64,000 nucleotides of DNA from Paenibacillus athensensis (GTDB lineage Bacteria; Bacillota; Bacilli; Paenibacillales; NBRC-103111), in the NCBI RefSeq assembly GCF_004514475.2, contig NZ_MYFO02000009.1, forward strand, positions 124,001 to 188,000, in the 5' to 3' direction. Position numbers and translations under genes: made by a program. This document shows positions 27,321-41,207 of this stretch, piece after piece. Below the pieces are notes generated by a model. It saw nothing but the letters and a program-made list of their open reading frames with translations, ran no database searches and was not told the origin of the DNA. Every line of letters starts with the position of its first letter. Within the stretch, counting starts at the first letter, position 1.

Positions 27321-29054
27321 TTACGATTTCGGATCGAGGCCGTCATTCGGTTTGGTCGAGTTGACCTGGAGCAGATGAGCGGCCGGGATGTTATAAAAAT
27401 GCGTGAAGCGATAAATGTTCGTGTCGCGGTAATAGCTGTTGGCGTAAGCGTTGGCTTCGGCGGCCGGCTGATTCAGCTCCAGCACACGGTAGCCCTCGTC
27501 GTTCGGTTGACTTGGCTCCTTGACCGTCTCGATCAGCGGCTGGAGCACCGACAGCGGCTTGCTGCCCCAAATGCTCAGCGACGTGACGATCGCTTCCTTC
27601 GGATTGGCCGCCGAAGGCTCCACCAGCAGCGACAGCTGATAGTCCGGGTAGCTCAGCAGCAGCTTCACCCCGGCATCGGCTGTCGCCGCCGGAGCCGCCG
27701 CAGCGCCGGCGGCCGAAGCAACAACGCCCGCACCTGCGGTCGCGTTGTTGCTCGCGTCCACGGCCGCTGCCGCGTCGGCCGTAGCAGCCGTGGCGACGGC
27801 ACCTTCGTCGCCGGCCAGCAGGACGGTGGGGTCGACCACCGTCACCTCGCCCGGCTTGCCGAGCAGGTCTTCGACCTTCTTGCTCGGCAAGCCGAGGAAG
27901 CCCTCCAGCGCCACATGGCCGCTGGAGAAAAACGATTTGAGCACCAGCGTGCCCTCGGTGTCAAATAACGTGCCCAAGCCGTCGTAAGCTCCGGCCTTGA
28001 ACGAGCCTTGATACAGCAGCTTGCCGCTGGCATCATAGGCTTCGCCGGCTCCGTTGAACAGCCCGTTCTGGTAGGTGCCCTTGTACTGCGGAATCGCGGC
28101 GTCGGTGAACGACTCGCCTGCCCCGTTGTACGCGCCGACCAGAAACTGCCCCTTGTATTTGACGAAGCCGTTCGGGTAATACTCCGTGCCATCGCCGGAG
28201 TACTGGCCGTTTTTGAACCCGCCCTCGTAAATCAGTTGGCCGTTCTCATCAAACAGCTTGCCGGCTCCATTGTATTGCCCGGCCGCGAATTCGCCGTCGT
28301 AGACCACCTTGCCGCCACTGGCGAACACCTTGCCCGCCCCGTTGTACAAGCCGGCGTTAAAGCCGCCCTCGTAGACGATTTCGCCCTTGTCGTCGAACAG
28401 CTTGCCGGCGCCGCCGTATTGGCCGTTCTGGAACTCGCCGATATATTTGACCTTTTGGCTGGAGTCGTACAGCGTAGCCGCGCCGTTATACGTATTGCCG
28501 GCAAAAGCGCCCTTGTACACGAGCTTGCCGCTGTCGTCGTACAGCGTGCCTTCGCCGTTTTTTTCACTTTTATCGAAAGCGCCCTCATAAATCACGACGT
28601 TGCTGTCGTTGTACAGCTTGCCGTTGCCGGCATATTGGCCGTCTTTGATTTCGCCGACGTACAGCACCTTCTTTTTGTCGTTCTCGGCGACGACCTTGGC
28701 CGTTCCGGAGTATTTGGCCAGCTTGGCCGAGTTCTCCTGCAGCACGGTCATCCGGCCGAACCATTTGTCGACAAACGCCGGAGGCTTGATGAACAGAAAG
28801 TAAATGAGCGCGATCAGCAGCAGCGCCACGATCAGAATCGCCCGTTTGGAAATATAATAATTGCCGACGAGGACATAGTCCTTCAGCGAGGTATCTTTCG
28901 CCTTGAGCATCGTTTTGAGCAGCTGCTGGAATTTGGCGATAAGCAGTTTGGGCAGCTTGGGTATGCTCGCGATCGCCTTTTTCAGTGGTTCGAACAGGGG
29001 AGCGATGACCGGCTTTAATATTTTTTCCATAGTTTTGACGGGTTCGATACTCAA
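27321..29054 (-). CDS. Membrane-anchored MORN-repeat protein
   Basis: A 577-residue protein. Residues 1-70 are basic and amphipathic; residues 72-90 are a single membrane segment (A-I-L-I-V-A-L-L-L-I-A-L-I). Residues about 130-385 carry some ten MORN-type repeats of 22-24 residues, each built on Y-x-G-x-F followed by N-G-x-G-x-L. An Ala-rich linker spans 415-470, then a 110-residue end domain of unknown fold. MORN repeats bind lipids or act as spacers. It starts at TTG 29054 behind GAGGAGG, about 12 bases away; the ATG at residue 9 is an alternative. It follows the PAAR-like gene by 113 bases on the same strand, suggesting a role in presenting or docking the spike tip at the membrane (inference). 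Confidence 0.8.
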   Translation of the reverse strand: MSIEPVKTMEKILKPVIAPLFEPLKKAIASIPKLPKLLIAKFQQLLKTMLKAKDTSLKDYVLVGNYYISKRAILIVALLLIALIYFLFIKPPAFVDKWFGRMTVLQENSAKLAKYSGTAKVVAENDKKKVLYVGEIKDGQYAGNGKLYNDSNVVIYEGAFDKSEKNGEGTLYDDSGKLVYKGAFAGNTYNGAATLYDSSQKVKYIGEFQNGQYGGAGKLFDDKGEIVYEGGFNAGLYNGAGKVFASGGKVVYDGEFAAGQYNGAGKLFDENGQLIYEGGFKNGQYSGDGTEYYPNGFVKYKGQFLVGAYNGAGESFTDAAIPQYKGTYQNGLFNGAGEAYDASGKLLYQGSFKAGAYDGLGTLFDTEGTLVLKSFFSSGHVALEGFLGLPSKKVEDLLGKPGEVTVVDPTVLLAGDEGAVATAATADAAAAVDASNNATAGAGVVASAAGAAAAPAATADAGVKLLLSYPDYQLSLLVEPSAANPKEAIVTSLSIWGSKPLSVLQPLIETVKEPSQPNDEGYRVLELNQPAAEANAYANSYYRDTNIYRFTHFYNIPAAHLLQVNSTKPNDGLDPKS

Positions 29055-29166
29055 GCCTGCTTCAATCCTCCTCTAAAAAGTTCGATGAAAAACCTGAGGG
29101 CCTCCGGCCGCGTCTTCAACGGACCTCCAAGCGTCTGTTCTCCACTGTATATACATCGGTTATCCG

Positions 29167-33851
<4,685 letters not shown>

Positions 33852-33880
33852 AGTTGGATGAAATCGAGGCGAAACGAACG

Positions 33881-36640
33881 ATGAAAAGGTCGATCGCGGC
33901 ATTGCTGCTGACCGTGCTGCTCCTTGGAGCAGCCGGTGCTTACATCTACAATCACAAGACGCTTCTGCAGGAAAGTCCGCTCCAGCGCGAAGAGCTGTTT
34001 GGCAGCTTGTCCAAGGCTGTCGTTGGCGCGGACCACCATCTGTACGTGGTCGTCAATTCGCGCAAAACGATTTATAAGCTCAACGAGGAAGGCACGATCG
34101 TACAGTCGATTTCCAACGAGCGCGACCCGAGCGGTCTGGCATACCGCTTCAACGACATGGCTGTGGACGACGAAGGGTATCTGTATGCGATTCGCGCTTC
34201 GCTGGACGCATACGGGCTGACGGTCAAATCCGAAGAAATCGTGCGGTTCAAGCCGAACGGCGAGTTTGACGGCATGCTGTTTCAGCAAAATTATGTCAAT
34301 GCGACGCCGAGATTTTACCGCTTCGGCAGCTTGCGCAACGTCGAGATTCACGACGATACGCTGTACTTCTACAACAATGAAGTCAGCCAGTTTACGATGT
34401 ACAAGGTGCCCAAGGACGCCGACAAGGCCGAAGCCGTCTTTACGGTGCCGCTGCCGACCGGCAAGTATTTTACGACCGCAGACGGGATTACGCCTGAGCA
34501 TATTTATTATTCCACTCGCAGCGGGGAAATCTACCGCGCCAAGACCGACGGCAGCTCGGAGATGGTCTATCCGCTCCCGGGTCTGGACCGCACGCGGCGC
34601 AACTTCCCGGAAAGCCTGCGAATGGATCAGCAAGGCCGCCTGGTGTTCGTCGATTTCAACAATCGGGCGATTACACGCTTCGATCCGCAAAATCCGTTCA
34701 TGGTGGAAGCGCTCGTCACCGACAAAACCGCTCAGGCCAGCGGCATTGAGCTGAGCTTCGAAACGACCTCCAGCAGCGTAGCCCCCGACGGCAGCATCCT
34801 GATCGTCGAGGACGGACAAATCGTACGCCGTCAGCCCGATGGCAAGCTGAGCGAGCCGCTGCTGGCCGCCCGATATTCCAAAGAGTATATAACTACCAAA
34901 TGGCTGGTATGGGCGGCTGTCGCCGCTTCCGCGCTGCTGCTGCTGTATGCGCTCAAGCTGATTTATTTCAATCTGATGCGCCGCCGGCTGTCGATGATGG
35001 CCAAGCAGGTTCTGATCTACGTGCCGATTATTTGTGCGGCGATGATTTTGCTTTCGACCGTTATCTATACGTCCTTTGCCAGAAAAATGGAGGATGAAAC
35101 GGATAGCGAGCTGGTGCTGCTGGCCAAAAGCGGGCAGAACCTGATCGACGGCGACAAGCTGGAGAGCCTGACCTCGCCGCTCGACTATCGCGGTCCGGTG
35201 TTCCGTTCCTTCCGCCAAAAAATCAAGGCGGTGTTCGACAACAACACGCGCGATGACAATCAGGGCTTTTACAAAGCGGTATATAAATACGAGAATGGCC
35301 AAATTTACCGCATTATGGAAGACGACGACGAGATGCATATGTTCAACCCGTTCCCGGCAACGGACAAAAACCAGCTGGTCGTCAAGGAAGGTAAGGTCGA
35401 AACTGACAAATGGGAGGACGATTCCGGCGTCTGGCGGTATGCGATCGCTCCGATTTACAACAGCTCGGGTAAAATCGTTGGTATTTTTGAAACGAGTAAA
35501 AATATGGAGGGGCTGCTGCAGCATCGCCGTACAGTTCTGAAATCGATCGAGCATAACATCGCGTATATGTCGGCTGGTCTGCTGCTTGTGCTGATGCTGA
35601 CGACGTTCCTGCAATTGCGGCCGATCCGCAAGCTGCGCAACAGCGTGGGCGAAATCGCCAAGGGCAACTGGGATACAAAGGTGGAAATCAATACCCGCGA
35701 CGAAGTCAACGATCTGGGCGACAGCGTCAATGTGATGGCGGCGCACATCCGCGATTATATCACCAAGGTGGAGAATTTCAGCCAGTCGTATTATCGTTTC
35801 GTACCGCAGCAGTTCCTGCGCTTTCTGGAAAAGGAGAGCATTCTGGAGGTCGAGCTGGGCGATCAGGTGGAAGAGAATATGTCGGTGATGATGTTCAACA
35901 TCCGCAATTTTTTCACCTTGTCCAAATCGCTTACGCCGGAAGAAAACTTCAATTTCGTCAACTCGTATTTATCGCGGTTCGGCCCTTTTGTAAGGGGGCG
36001 GCAGGGGATGGTCAACAAATATCTCGGCTCGGGCTTCATGGCCCTGTTTCCGGATAAGGCCGACGAGGCGTTGACCGCCTGTATCGAAATCCGCAAGGAG
36101 CTGGAGATTTACAATATGCATCGCGGCAATATGCGCTACGCTCCGGTCGAGCTCGGTCTGGCTCTGCATAAAGGACCGTTGCGGCTGGGCATTATCGGCG
36201 AAGGTCAGCGGCTCGAAGGCAACGTCATTTCCGACGGCGTCAACCTGACCAGTGTGCTGGAAAAGCTGACCGATCCGCTTGGCGCATCGATTCTCATTAC
36301 CGACAGTGTGGTCGGCGCGCTTGGCGATGCCAGCCGTTTTCAATACCGCAGCCTGGGGCTTGTACAGTTGGATGGCTTTAAGGAGCCGCTGCAGTTGTAT
36401 GATGTCTACCAGGGCGATCCCGACACGTTCCGCGTCCTGAAGGAAAAGACGAAGGCGCTGTTCGAGCAAGCCGTCACGTATTACCAGGTCGGCCGCTTCT
36501 ACGACGCACGCGAGGCTTTCCTGATGGTCATCAAGCAGAATCGTCTGGATAAAGCGGCGCAGCTGTATTTCTACTTATGCGACGAGTTTTATCAGCACGG
36601 TACGACAGAAGGCTGGAACGGCACGTTATCGGTTTCTTAA
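33881..36640 (+). CDS. Membrane sensor with propeller-like domain, HAMP and degenerate class III cyclase domain
   Basis: A 919-residue protein. A membrane segment (residues 4-22) leads to an outer beta-propeller-like region (about 25-330). Two membrane segments follow near 340 and 385, a second outer sensor region to about 545, a further membrane segment near 555-575, a HAMP linker near 580-625, then a class III adenylate/guanylate cyclase fold (about 640-840) and a short helical tail. In active cyclases two Asp bind the metals; here these positions are Asn673 (F-N-I-R-N-F) and Ser717 (L-G-S-G-F-M), at the usual spacing of 44. It is therefore probably not a cyclase but a signal relay. Start ATG 33881 follows a GAGG, 29 bases after the TolC-like gene. 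Confidence 0.82.
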   Translation: MKRSIAALLLTVLLLGAAGAYIYNHKTLLQESPLQREELFGSLSKAVVGADHHLYVVVNSRKTIYKLNEEGTIVQSISNERDPSGLAYRFNDMAVDDEGYLYAIRASLDAYGLTVKSEEIVRFKPNGEFDGMLFQQNYVNATPRFYRFGSLRNVEIHDDTLYFYNNEVSQFTMYKVPKDADKAEAVFTVPLPTGKYFTTADGITPEHIYYSTRSGEIYRAKTDGSSEMVYPLPGLDRTRRNFPESLRMDQQGRLVFVDFNNRAITRFDPQNPFMVEALVTDKTAQASGIELSFETTSSSVAPDGSILIVEDGQIVRRQPDGKLSEPLLAARYSKEYITTKWLVWAAVAASALLLLYALKLIYFNLMRRRLSMMAKQVLIYVPIICAAMILLSTVIYTSFARKMEDETDSELVLLAKSGQNLIDGDKLESLTSPLDYRGPVFRSFRQKIKAVFDNNTRDDNQGFYKAVYKYENGQIYRIMEDDDEMHMFNPFPATDKNQLVVKEGKVETDKWEDDSGVWRYAIAPIYNSSGKIVGIFETSKNMEGLLQHRRTVLKSIEHNIAYMSAGLLLVLMLTTFLQLRPIRKLRNSVGEIAKGNWDTKVEINTRDEVNDLGDSVNVMAAHIRDYITKVENFSQSYYRFVPQQFLRFLEKESILEVELGDQVEENMSVMMFNIRNFFTLSKSLTPEENFNFVNSYLSRFGPFVRGRQGMVNKYLGSGFMALFPDKADEALTACIEIRKELEIYNMHRGNMRYAPVELGLALHKGPLRLGIIGEGQRLEGNVISDGVNLTSVLEKLTDPLGASILITDSVVGALGDASRFQYRSLGLVQLDGFKEPLQLYDVYQGDPDTFRVLKEKTKALFEQAVTYYQVGRFYDAREAFLMVIKQNRLDKAAQLYFYLCDEFYQHGTTEGWNGTLSVS

Positions 36641-36660
36641 AAGTTGGGGGGCGACGAAGT

Positions 36661-37200
36661 ATGAATGCGATCAATAAGCTGGAAGCAAGCTGGGTGCCGC
36701 GCGTGCAGGAATTGAACAGCGAGCAGAACGCAACGCGGGTAAGCGAATTCTATTTGTCGGAAATGTCGTTTGACGATCAACGCCACACGCCGGGCGAGCT
36801 GGAGCACTTTCGCCGAGCGCCGCTGGCCAGTCTGAAGGAGCGCAATCATCGCCACTGGTATATAGAAAATGAGGAGGGCCGCATTATTGCGGTCACCTCC
36901 TGCAAGGAAAACGAGCATCGCACCGACGGCTATCTCTGGGATTATCTCGTGGTGCATCGCGATTACCGCAGACTGGGTCTGGCCAGTCTGCTGTTTCAGT
37001 CGCTGGAGGCGTTCGTACGCAAGATGGACGGACGTTATATTTTGACATATACGTGTGATTTGCCGGAGTACAAGCCGGTGCAAAAGCTGTTCGTGATGAA
37101 CGGCTTTGTGCATATCGGTACATATCCCGATTATTACTATGAGGGTGAAGCGAGGCTCGCGTTCCACAAAAAGCTGTCCAGCGGGCTTCAGATTGTATAG
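36661..37200 (+). CDS. GNAT family N-acetyltransferase
   Basis: A 179-residue acetyltransferase. The acetyl-CoA loop is seen as V-V-H-R-D-Y-R-R-L-G-L-A-S-L-L near residue 99 (R/Q-x-x-G-x-A type), and the closing F-V-M-N-G-F-V-H-I-G near 151. The substrate is not evident. It starts at ATG 36661 after TTGGGGGGCGACG, 20 bases behind the sensor gene and 15 bases before the carrier gene, so it belongs to the same run of genes. It might modify a component of the system, but no evidence beyond position supports this. Confidence 0.8.
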   Translation: MNAINKLEASWVPRVQELNSEQNATRVSEFYLSEMSFDDQRHTPGELEHFRRAPLASLKERNHRHWYIENEEGRIIAVTSCKENEHRTDGYLWDYLVVHRDYRRLGLASLLFQSLEAFVRKMDGRYILTYTCDLPEYKPVQKLFVMNGFVHIGTYPDYYYEGEARLAFHKKLSSGLQIV

Positions 37201-37215
37201 ATAGGACTGGGGTTC

Positions 37216-40200
37216 ATGCGTGAAAAAGTAACGGGATGGCTGGGTCTGCGCAGCGAGGATTTACGGAAGCTATGGATCATGCTTCCCATTTTCTATTTTA
37301 GCGGAATTGCCGAGTCGCTGAACTATACGGCTTTCATGGCATTTTTTAACCAACGGTTTGGTGTGCAGTTCCTGCCTTACGTGTACATAGCGGAAGCAGC
37401 GATTATGCCGGCCGAGGGCTGGCTGCTGGCCAAGCTGACCGAAAAGCTGCCCAAGGCCAAAATGATGAGAACGCTTTATCTGATCATGATCGGCGCGTTG
37501 TTGTTTAACGGTATTGTGCTGCTGATTTTCCGGATTGGCGGCTTCGATTTTCGCTTTTATTATCCGATTTTGTTCCTTACGTCCAATTTTGTTGTGCGGC
37601 AGCTGACGCTGCTGCTGTGGAGCACGGCGTTTGATTTGTGCCCGACGCAGCAGGCCAAGCGCCTGATGCCGATTTTCGTCGCTTCGACGACGACCGGAGG
37701 CATTACCGCAGGCTTGATCGCCAGCCAGATTGGCCGGTTCTTCGGTACGGAGGCGGTATACGCGCTTGCGCCGCTCATGATGATTGCGGGATTTATCTTT
37801 TTCCGCAAGGCGCTCGCCCGCTATCTGGTGCCGCTAACGATTCGCGAGGATAAGCGGCTGGCGGCAGCGGCTCCCGAGCCGGAAGCGCGCTCGTCAGGCT
37901 ATTATTTGCGGCAGATCGCGCGCAGCCCGTTCCTCTTATGCGCAGTGGCGCTGATGACGCTGATGCCGGCGATTTATTTTATGATGGAATATCAGTACTT
38001 TACGGCTGCTGAAATCCATTTTCCGGAGGAGCGGGAGCTGACCTCGTTTTACGGGATGATTACGGCGATCCAGTTTACGATTTGCCTGTTGTTCCAGGTG
38101 GTGTCGACGCGGCTGATGAACTGGCTGGGCGCAAGCAATATGCTGCTGGCCATTACGATTATTTTCCTCGGCGGCTTCGTGCTGACGGCTGCTTTTCTGG
38201 GTACGTCGCTGGGGCTGGGCATGGTGTCGGGCTCGTACGCGATATTCTACATTCTGTTGTATTATATTGCGGAGCCGTGCTATCAGCTGTTCTTTAAAAT
38301 GATGCCGGTCAACGAGCGCGACGGCTATCGCTATTTTGCCCAAGGGTTGGCCGCTTCCGGCGGGATTCTGATCGGTTCGTTTTTCTCGATGCTGTATTCC
38401 TTTGGCTGGCTGGAGCTGTCGCCGCTGGCGTGGATGGGCGTCGGGCTGGCGGTGCTGCTGATTGCCGTTGCCTGGTTCGGCCGCCATCTGTACATTCAGG
38501 AGCTGGTTAAAAGCGTGCAGTCGCTGCATGCGGACCTGTCCGAAATCGCCGCGTCGTTTATCGGGGGGATGCGCAGCTCGAAGGCGCTGTCCGGTGTGCT
38601 GGACTATTTGCAGCATCCGAACGATTACGTGCGCGAGCTGGCGCTGGAGATGATCGGCAAGGCCAAGGATTCGGCGTTTCTGCCGCATCTGATCGGCATG
38701 ATCGGGGAAGGCAACTCGCGGATTCGCATCGCGGTGCTGCGGGCGATGAATCTACAGGGCGCCACGATTCAGGATTTGGTGCAGGTGGCTTCGTTCCTGG
38801 AGGACGAAGACGCCGGGGTGCGGGCCGAATGCGTCAAGCTGATCTCCAAAGCGACGCATTTGAAAAGCCAGTCGCATTTCTTCATTCGCGTCAAGCTGCT
38901 CGATAACGCCCCGAGCGTTGTCGCCGAAGGCGTGAAGGCGCTATATGCGCTGGAAAGCGAGGAGAGCTATGCCGCATGCGATGAGGCGATTATCAAGATG
39001 CTGGACAACGGCGGCGAATGGGCCGTGTACGGCTGCCGCACGGTCGGCGAGCTGAAGCTGGCCAGCTACAGCGCTTGGGTTATGTCGCTGCTCGATGACC
39101 ACAGACCGGCCGTCAAGGTGGCGGCTGTCGACTGTCTGGGTCAGCTGCAAGCGAGCGAAGCGCTGCCGATGCTGCTCGGTATGTATCCGATGGCCGATCA
39201 GGAGCTGCGGCGGGCGATTCTCGAAGCGCTGGTGGAGATGCGCGAGAAGGGACTGCCGGCGCTGACCGACAGCTTGCAGCATGCCAACCCGTTTATTTGG
39301 AACGCAGCGGTAACGGCGCTGTCTTCGCTGCTGGACGAGGCGCGGGTGCGCGCGGAGCTGGTCGAGCCGTGCGTGCAGCGGATGCTCGATTCGAGCTCGG
39401 AGCGCGATTTGCCCGCGGCGCTTGGCGCGCTGGGACTGAAGGGGCTGGCCGAGCTGGCGGAGCAGCGCTGCAGGGAGCTGCACGAGGCGCTGTGCGACGG
39501 CGCTTGGGCCGTGATGGCCAAGCTCGCCGACGAACGCGTTGTGCAGACGCTGCGCGAGGCGATTCAGGACGAAAGCGAAGAGGTTCGCGACAACGGTCTG
39601 GAGGTGCTGGCCGAAGGGCTGGGCGACCGGAGACTGGCCGCTGCGCTGCTGGAGCTGCTGCGGCAGGATACGGGCGGCGCGCGTCAACTGGCGGACGGGC
39701 CCGAGGCGGTGCTGCGCGAGGCGGCATCATGGTCGGACGATTGGCTGAAGCAAATTGCCACTTATGCGTCAAGCAGATTGGAGCGCGATGAGATGAAGGA
39801 AGAACGCAAGTTTTTGTCGATGCTGGACAAGGTGATTTTCTTGAAGCAGGTGTCGCTGTTCGCTGATCTTTCCGTGGATGAGCTTGGTTTGATTGCCGGC
39901 ATCGCGCAGGAAGAGATACATGACGATATGACGTATTTGCTGCGTCGCGGCGAGCGGAACGGCACGATGTATTTGATTATCGAGGGTAATGTCGAGCTGA
40001 GCAACGAGACCGGAGGCGAAGAAGCCGGAACGATCGGCGTGCTGGGGCCGAAGATGGCGTTTGGCGAAACGACGGCTCTGGACCAGTCGCCGTCGGCGGT
40101 GACGGCGCAGGCGATTTTTGACGAGGTGCGGGTATTGGCGCTGCAAGGGGAGAGCTTGTCGCGGCTGGTGCGGCTGTATCCGGAGATCGGCATCGGTCTG

Positions 40201-40260
40201 CTGCACGCGTCAAGCGCCCGGGTCCGGCTGCTGGAGAACATGCTGTTGAAAATGGCGTAG
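37216..40260 (+). CDS. Nucleotide-translocase/MFS-like carrier fused to HEAT repeats and a degenerate cNMP-binding domain
   Basis: A 1014-residue protein. Residues 15-430 hold about 10-12 membrane segments with the look of the ATP/ADP translocase-like branch of the major facilitator fold (A-E-S-L-N-Y-T-A-F near 33, T-G-G-I-T-A-G near 165). Residues about 450-850 are HEAT-type helical repeats (D-Y-V-R-E-L-A-L-E-M-I-G). Residues 880-1005 form a cyclic-nucleotide-binding fold with F-G-E at 949-951, but the phosphate-binding Arg expected nine positions after the Glu is Ser960. Binding of cAMP is therefore doubtful. It starts at ATG 37216 after GGACTGGGG. It would couple a membrane carrier to a soluble sensor; substrate unknown. 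Confidence 0.78.
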   Translation: MREKVTGWLGLRSEDLRKLWIMLPIFYFSGIAESLNYTAFMAFFNQRFGVQFLPYVYIAEAAIMPAEGWLLAKLTEKLPKAKMMRTLYLIMIGALLFNGIVLLIFRIGGFDFRFYYPILFLTSNFVVRQLTLLLWSTAFDLCPTQQAKRLMPIFVASTTTGGITAGLIASQIGRFFGTEAVYALAPLMMIAGFIFFRKALARYLVPLTIREDKRLAAAAPEPEARSSGYYLRQIARSPFLLCAVALMTLMPAIYFMMEYQYFTAAEIHFPEERELTSFYGMITAIQFTICLLFQVVSTRLMNWLGASNMLLAITIIFLGGFVLTAAFLGTSLGLGMVSGSYAIFYILLYYIAEPCYQLFFKMMPVNERDGYRYFAQGLAASGGILIGSFFSMLYSFGWLELSPLAWMGVGLAVLLIAVAWFGRHLYIQELVKSVQSLHADLSEIAASFIGGMRSSKALSGVLDYLQHPNDYVRELALEMIGKAKDSAFLPHLIGMIGEGNSRIRIAVLRAMNLQGATIQDLVQVASFLEDEDAGVRAECVKLISKATHLKSQSHFFIRVKLLDNAPSVVAEGVKALYALESEESYAACDEAIIKMLDNGGEWAVYGCRTVGELKLASYSAWVMSLLDDHRPAVKVAAVDCLGQLQASEALPMLLGMYPMADQELRRAILEALVEMREKGLPALTDSLQHANPFIWNAAVTALSSLLDEARVRAELVEPCVQRMLDSSSERDLPAALGALGLKGLAELAEQRCRELHEALCDGAWAVMAKLADERVVQTLREAIQDESEEVRDNGLEVLAEGLGDRRLAAALLELLRQDTGGARQLADGPEAVLREAASWSDDWLKQIATYASSRLERDEMKEERKFLSMLDKVIFLKQVSLFADLSVDELGLIAGIAQEEIHDDMTYLLRRGERNGTMYLIIEGNVELSNETGGEEAGTIGVLGPKMAFGETTALDQSPSAVTAQAIFDEVRVLALQGESLSRLVRLYPEIGIGLLHASSARVRLLENMLLKMA

Positions 40261-40262
40261 AC

Positions 40263-40368
40263 CTGCAGCCGGCTGCAGCGTGTGCTCCGGCGCAAGCGGA
40301 GTCTCCGGCCTGAGCCGGAAGGATATGGGTAAACCGACGAAGTCCGCCCCGCCGGGCGGCAGAAGGAG
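40263..40368. other. Intergenic stretch with three GC hairpins
   Basis: The 117-bp gap before the RsbW-like gene contains a perfect palindrome CTGCAGCCGGCTGCAG (40263-40278), a TCCGGCCTGAGCCGGA hairpin near 40306 and a CCGCC/GGGCGG hairpin near 40347, just ahead of the AGGAGGAGG ribosome site. No T run follows, so these are not classical terminators. They could act as message-processing or attenuating structures. Confidence 0.4.
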
Positions 40369-40377
40369 GAGGGGCGA

Positions 40378-40821
40378 TTGACGGAAGCGGCGATTACCCT
40401 GGGCAACGATTTGGGCGAGCTGGACCGGCTGACGGCTTTTTTGAACAGCTGTGCGGAACAGTTCGGCATCGATGCGCGGACGTGCTTTCAACTGAATCTG
40501 GTCTGCGACGAGCTGGTAACCAACACGATTATGTATGGCTACAAAAATGAAGCGCCCGGCACGAAAGCAATTGACGTTGTACTGGGCGTGAGCGGCAGCG
40601 GGCTGACGCTGTTGCTGGTCGACGAAGGCATAGCCTTCAATCCGCTGGAGCGGGCCGAGGTGCGAACCGACCTGAGCGTCGAGGAGCGCGGGATCGGCGG
40701 CTTGGGCATTCATTTCGTACGTCAGGTGATGGATGAGCTGCATTATGAACGCAAGGACAATCAAAACAGATTGCGGCTGAGCAAAAAGCTGCAGGCCCCT
40801 TTGGAGGAGAATGAGCTATGA
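40378..40821 (+). CDS. RsbW/SpoIIAB-like anti-sigma serine kinase
   Basis: A 147-residue GHKL-type ATPase domain. The N box is V-C-D-E-L-V-T-N-T-I near residue 42, the G1 box D-E-G-I-A-F-N-P near 82, and the G2 loop G-I-G-G-L-G-I-H-F near 103. Such proteins phosphorylate an RsbV-type antagonist on serine and sequester a sigma factor or other target. It starts at TTG 40378 after AGGAGGAGG. The next gene, an RsbV-like protein, overlaps by four bases. No sigma factor gene is in the window, so its target may be elsewhere or may be one of the neighbouring membrane proteins. Confidence 0.85.
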   Translation: MTEAAITLGNDLGELDRLTAFLNSCAEQFGIDARTCFQLNLVCDELVTNTIMYGYKNEAPGTKAIDVVLGVSGSGLTLLLVDEGIAFNPLERAEVRTDLSVEERGIGGLGIHFVRQVMDELHYERKDNQNRLRLSKKLQAPLEENEL

Positions 40822-41153
40822 ATATCAATGAACAAGCGCAAGGCGACGTAGTATTGCTGACGATTGGCGGACGATTGGACGGCAACTCTTCCAGCACGCT
40901 GGAGGCGCGGTTCCTGCAACTGGTGGAAGCGGGGAAAAGCAGGTTTGTATTCGATCTCGGCGAGCTGGAATACGTGAGCAGCGCCGGTTTGCGCAGCTTG
41001 CTGGTGGCCGCCAAGAAAACCAAGACGATTCAGGGGAAGCTGGCGCTGACTCGCATGACGGACAATGTGAAGGAAGTATTCGATATGTCCGGTTTCAGCG
41101 CGATTTTCTCCATTTACCCGACAGCGGACGAGGCGCTTGATGCGGTACGCTAA
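40818..41153 (+). CDS. RsbV/SpoIIAA-like STAS anti-sigma antagonist
   Basis: A 111-residue STAS-domain protein. The opening G-D-V-V-L-L-T-I-G-G-R-L-D and the phosphorylation loop Y-V-S-S-A-G-L-R-S-L near residue 54 are diagnostic. The serine there would be phosphorylated by the preceding kinase and dephosphorylated by the following PP2C-type phosphatase. The ATG overlaps the kinase stop (ATGA), which keeps the two proteins in balance. Length is normal and no extra domain is present. Confidence 0.9.
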   Translation: MNINEQAQGDVVLLTIGGRLDGNSSSTLEARFLQLVEAGKSRFVFDLGELEYVSSAGLRSLLVAAKKTKTIQGKLALTRMTDNVKEVFDMSGFSAIFSIYPTADEALDAVR

Positions 41154-41207
41154 CGGCGCTGAAGCACTGCGGCGTTGAGGCGTTGCAGGAAGAGGGGGAG
41201 CGGTGAG

